This document shows, piece by piece, positions 6,528-8,577 of a stretch of DNA of 8,577 nt. The DNA is taken from the NCBI GenBank assembly GCA_025351065.1, contig JANXWQ010000434.1, positions 1-8,577 on the forward strand. Direction: 5' to 3'. Source of the DNA: Chthoniobacter sp. GTDB taxonomy: Bacteria; Verrucomicrobiota; Verrucomicrobiia; Chthoniobacterales; Chthoniobacteraceae. A program made the position numbers and the translations under genes. The notes under the pieces are model-generated. The model saw only the letters and a list, made by a program, of their open reading frames with translations. It was not told the origin of the DNA and made no database searches. Position 1 is the stretch's first letter. The number at the start of each line of letters is the position of its first letter.

Positions 6528-8577
6528 TTACTTTGCGAGCAGTTCGCGCAGTTTCGCCACGTCGCTCGTGGGGAGATCGCAGCGGAAGTTTTTGCACACG
6601 TAGGCGGCGGGCTTGCCTTGCAGCATGCCGTAAGTCTTCACGAATTCGAACCGCTCGCCCAGCCACTTCTGACCCGCGCCACCGTCGGCGAGGAGCAGAA
6701 GCGTATTGGGGAGAAAGTGCGCGTGTCTCTCGCGCAGCAGCGCGCGTGTCGCAGCATCATCGCGCGGGCCGGCGATGACGACCTGGCGCGGCTCATCGAG
6801 CGAGGCGTCGAGCGCCACGAGCATCTGGGGGAGCGCAGTGGGTGTCTTCGTGAGCTGCTCGGCAAAGGCGGCGAGCGTCTTCGCGGCGCGGTCGCGGAAG
6901 TCTTTGCTGTCGGTGATTTGCGCGAGACGCAGGAGGTTCAGCGCGGCCACGGAATTCGGCGACGGCTCGGCACCGTCGTAGTCCTCCTTCATGCGCAGCA
7001 GGATGTTCGGCGCGTCTTTCTGCACGCCGAAATAGCCGCCGTGCTCGGCGTCGCCGAAGAGCGCGTCCTGCTTCGCCTGCAACTCCAGCGCCCATTGCAG
7101 CCAACCCGTGTCAAAGTCCGCCTCGTACAAATCGAGCAGCCCCTGGATCAGCGCGGCGTAGTCGTCGCAGAAGCCCGCGACATTGCTCGCGCCCTGCCGG
7201 TAGCTGCGCAGGAGCGCGCCGTCTTTCCACAGCTCGGCGCGGATGAACTGCGCGGATTTCTGCGCGGCGGCGAGATACGCCGGATCGTCCAGCACCTGCG
7301 CGGCGCGGGCGAAAGCGGAGATCATCAGGCCGTTCCAAGCGGTGATGATTTTGTCGTCGAGATGCGGGCGCGGGCGCTTGGCGCGCAGATCGAAAAGCTT
7401 CTTCCGCGAGTCGGCGAGCGACGCGACGATTTCGGCTTCGGGCTTTTGGAAAGCCTTCGCCGCTTCCGCGAGCGTGAGCCGCTGGATGAGGATGTTCGCG
7501 CCCTTGAACTCGCCCATCGGATCGCTGCCCGCGGGCGCATTGCCCTCGGCCTCGACGCCGTACACGCGGTTGAAAATCTTCGCCGCGTCTTCGCCGAGCG
7601 CGGTGTCGATCTCGGCTTTTTTCCACACGTAAAACGCGCCCTCGGCGTGCTCCGGTTTGCCATGCTCGATGATGCTGTCCGCATCCTCGGCGGAGTAGAA
7701 GCCGCTGTCGGGATGCGTCATGTCGCGCAGCAGGTAACGGATGATGTCGCGCGCGAGGTCCGCGGGCGCGTCGTGGCCGCTGACGAGGTGCGCGTCGAGG
7801 TAGAGCTGGAGCAGTTGGGCGTTGTCGTAAAGCATCTTCTCGAAATGCGGCACGAGCCATTTCGCATCCACGCTGTAGCGCGCGAACCCACCGCCGAGCT
7901 GGTCGTTCATGCCGCCGTTGGCCATCTTCTCGCACGTGGCCATGACCATGTTGATGGCCGGCTGGTCGTGCTGCTTCACGCCGTGGCGCAGGAGGAACGC
8001 GGGCTGCGCGGGGCGCGGAAATTTCGGTGCGCCGCCGAAGCCGCCGTGGTGCGCGTCGAACTCCTGCTTGAACTGCTCCGCCGCGTTGGTGAGCACGCGC
8101 GCGTGGAGCAGCGTGTTGGTCGCCTCCTTTTGCGTGAGGTCCGCCATGCGCTGCGTGAGATCCTTCGCCGAACTGAGCACCTCGCCGTGGCGCTGCGTCC
8201 AGACCTCGTGGATGTTTTGCAGCAACTGGAGGAACGACGGCCGCCCGTATTTCGCCTCCGGCGGAAAATACGTGCCGCCGTAAAACGGCTGGCGGTCCGG
8301 CGTGAGGAAACAATTCAGCGGCCATCCGCCCGAGCCGCTCATGAACTGCACCGCCGTCATGTAAATCTTGTCCACGTCCGGCCGCTCCTCGCGATCCACC
8401 TTGATGCTCACGAAATTTGCGTTGAGATATTTCGCGAGCTCCTCGTTCTCGAACGACTCGCGCTCCATCACGTGGCACCAGTGGCACGTCGAGTAGCCGA
8501 GGGAGAGGAAGATCGGCTTGTCCTCGCTGCGCGCCCTGGCGAACGCCTCGTCGCCCCAGGGGTACCAGTCGACGGGG
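6528..8577 (-). CDS. DUF255 / YyaL (SPATA20-like) thioredoxin-domain protein, 5' end cut by the window
   Basis: 682 residues are visible; the first roughly 20, usually ending in a SPYLLQHAxNP-type stretch, lie beyond the right edge, since the frame opens with PVDWYPWG. Residues about 1-165 are the thioredoxin-like domain with CHWC (31-34) in YSTCHWCHVM, VDREERPDVD, GGWPLNCFLTPD and GGTYFPP (100-106). The remainder is an alpha/alpha toroid resembling N-acylglucosamine 2-epimerase and glycosidase barrels, with GGGFARYSVD, PHFEKMLYDNAQLL, FYSAEDADS, ITAWNGLMISAFARA and DYDGAEPSPNSVAALNLL. A conserved ending AYVCKNFRCDLPT has C661 and C666. This is the family's full layout (about 690 residues). 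The CxxC suggests redox activity and the toroid suggests a sugar-like ligand, but the biochemical role is unsettled. No signal peptide can be judged, as the N-terminus is missing. A GTG inside CHWCHVM could be mistaken for a start and would wrongly remove the CxxC. Confidence 0.93.
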   Translation of the reverse strand, partial: PVDWYPWGDEAFARARSEDKPIFLSLGYSTCHWCHVMERESFENEELAKYLNANFVSIKVDREERPDVDKIYMTAVQFMSGSGGWPLNCFLTPDRQPFYGGTYFPPEAKYGRPSFLQLLQNIHEVWTQRHGEVLSSAKDLTQRMADLTQKEATNTLLHARVLTNAAEQFKQEFDAHHGGFGGAPKFPRPAQPAFLLRHGVKQHDQPAINMVMATCEKMANGGMNDQLGGGFARYSVDAKWLVPHFEKMLYDNAQLLQLYLDAHLVSGHDAPADLARDIIRYLLRDMTHPDSGFYSAEDADSIIEHGKPEHAEGAFYVWKKAEIDTALGEDAAKIFNRVYGVEAEGNAPAGSDPMGEFKGANILIQRLTLAEAAKAFQKPEAEIVASLADSRKKLFDLRAKRPRPHLDDKIITAWNGLMISAFARAAQVLDDPAYLAAAQKSAQFIRAELWKDGALLRSYRQGASNVAGFCDDYAALIQGLLDLYEADFDTGWLQWALELQAKQDALFGDAEHGGYFGVQKDAPNILLRMKEDYDGAEPSPNSVAALNLLRLAQITDSKDFRDRAAKTLAAFAEQLTKTPTALPQMLVALDASLDEPRQVVIAGPRDDAATRALLRERHAHFLPNTLLLLADGGAGQKWLGERFEFVKTYGMLQGKPAAYVCKNFRCDLPTSDVAKLRELLAK

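Noticed and set aside
7111..8487. A 458-codon minus-strand frame overlapping the DUF255 gene
   Set aside because: It is another frame of the DUF255 gene, rich in Arg and Pro, without its motifs.

Overview
This is a GC-rich bacterial window with dense coding on both strands. It has six protein-coding genes, two of them cut by the window edges, and no rRNA, tRNA, CRISPR array or transposase that I can see. The gene set is mostly housekeeping: a glycine-cleavage P-protein, a metallo-beta-lactamase-fold hydrolase, an Hsp70 paralogue and a DUF255/YyaL protein. Alongside these are one multi-pass membrane protein and one small secreted protein of unknown function. No start codon has a convincing Shine-Dalgarno sequence. 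With the high GC and the small dispersed palindromes, this makes me lean to Verrucomicrobiota or a related PVC lineage, but that is a weak inference.

Layout. Positions 1-1478 (minus) hold the N-terminal half of glycine dehydrogenase (gcvP). Its reading frame changes abruptly near position 125 into the Walker B part of an AAA+ ATPase. A 98-bp divergent spacer follows, then three plus-strand genes: an MBL-fold hydrolase (1577-2497), a three-TM protein with proline-rich ends (about 2541-3803) and a short DnaK-like chaperone (3947-5737). The minus strand then carries a small exported protein with an 11-residue repeat tail (6097-6471) and a nearly complete DUF255 thioredoxin-like protein (6528-8577). 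The last two point the same way, lie 56 bp apart and probably end at a perfect 16-bp hairpin terminator at 6042-6076.

The non-coding DNA is the most unusual part. A repeat unit of about 98 bp, beginning with a GTCATTCTGA-like end, occurs three times: once upstream of the dnaK-like gene and twice, head-to-head, downstream of it. The downstream pair forms a palindrome of roughly 195 bp with a strong central stem. A separate perfect 10-bp-arm palindrome lies inside the dnaK-like coding sequence in a variable segment.

I found no obviously new multi-gene system. The most striking observation is the gcvP/AAA+ in-frame chimera at the left edge. Because the AAA+ part lacks Walker A and sits within about 120 bp of the edge, an assembly artefact or a rearrangement breakpoint is more likely than a functional fusion. 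The genes otherwise do not form one pathway; only adjacency suggests links between the membrane protein and the DnaK paralogue, and between the small exported protein and the DUF255 protein.
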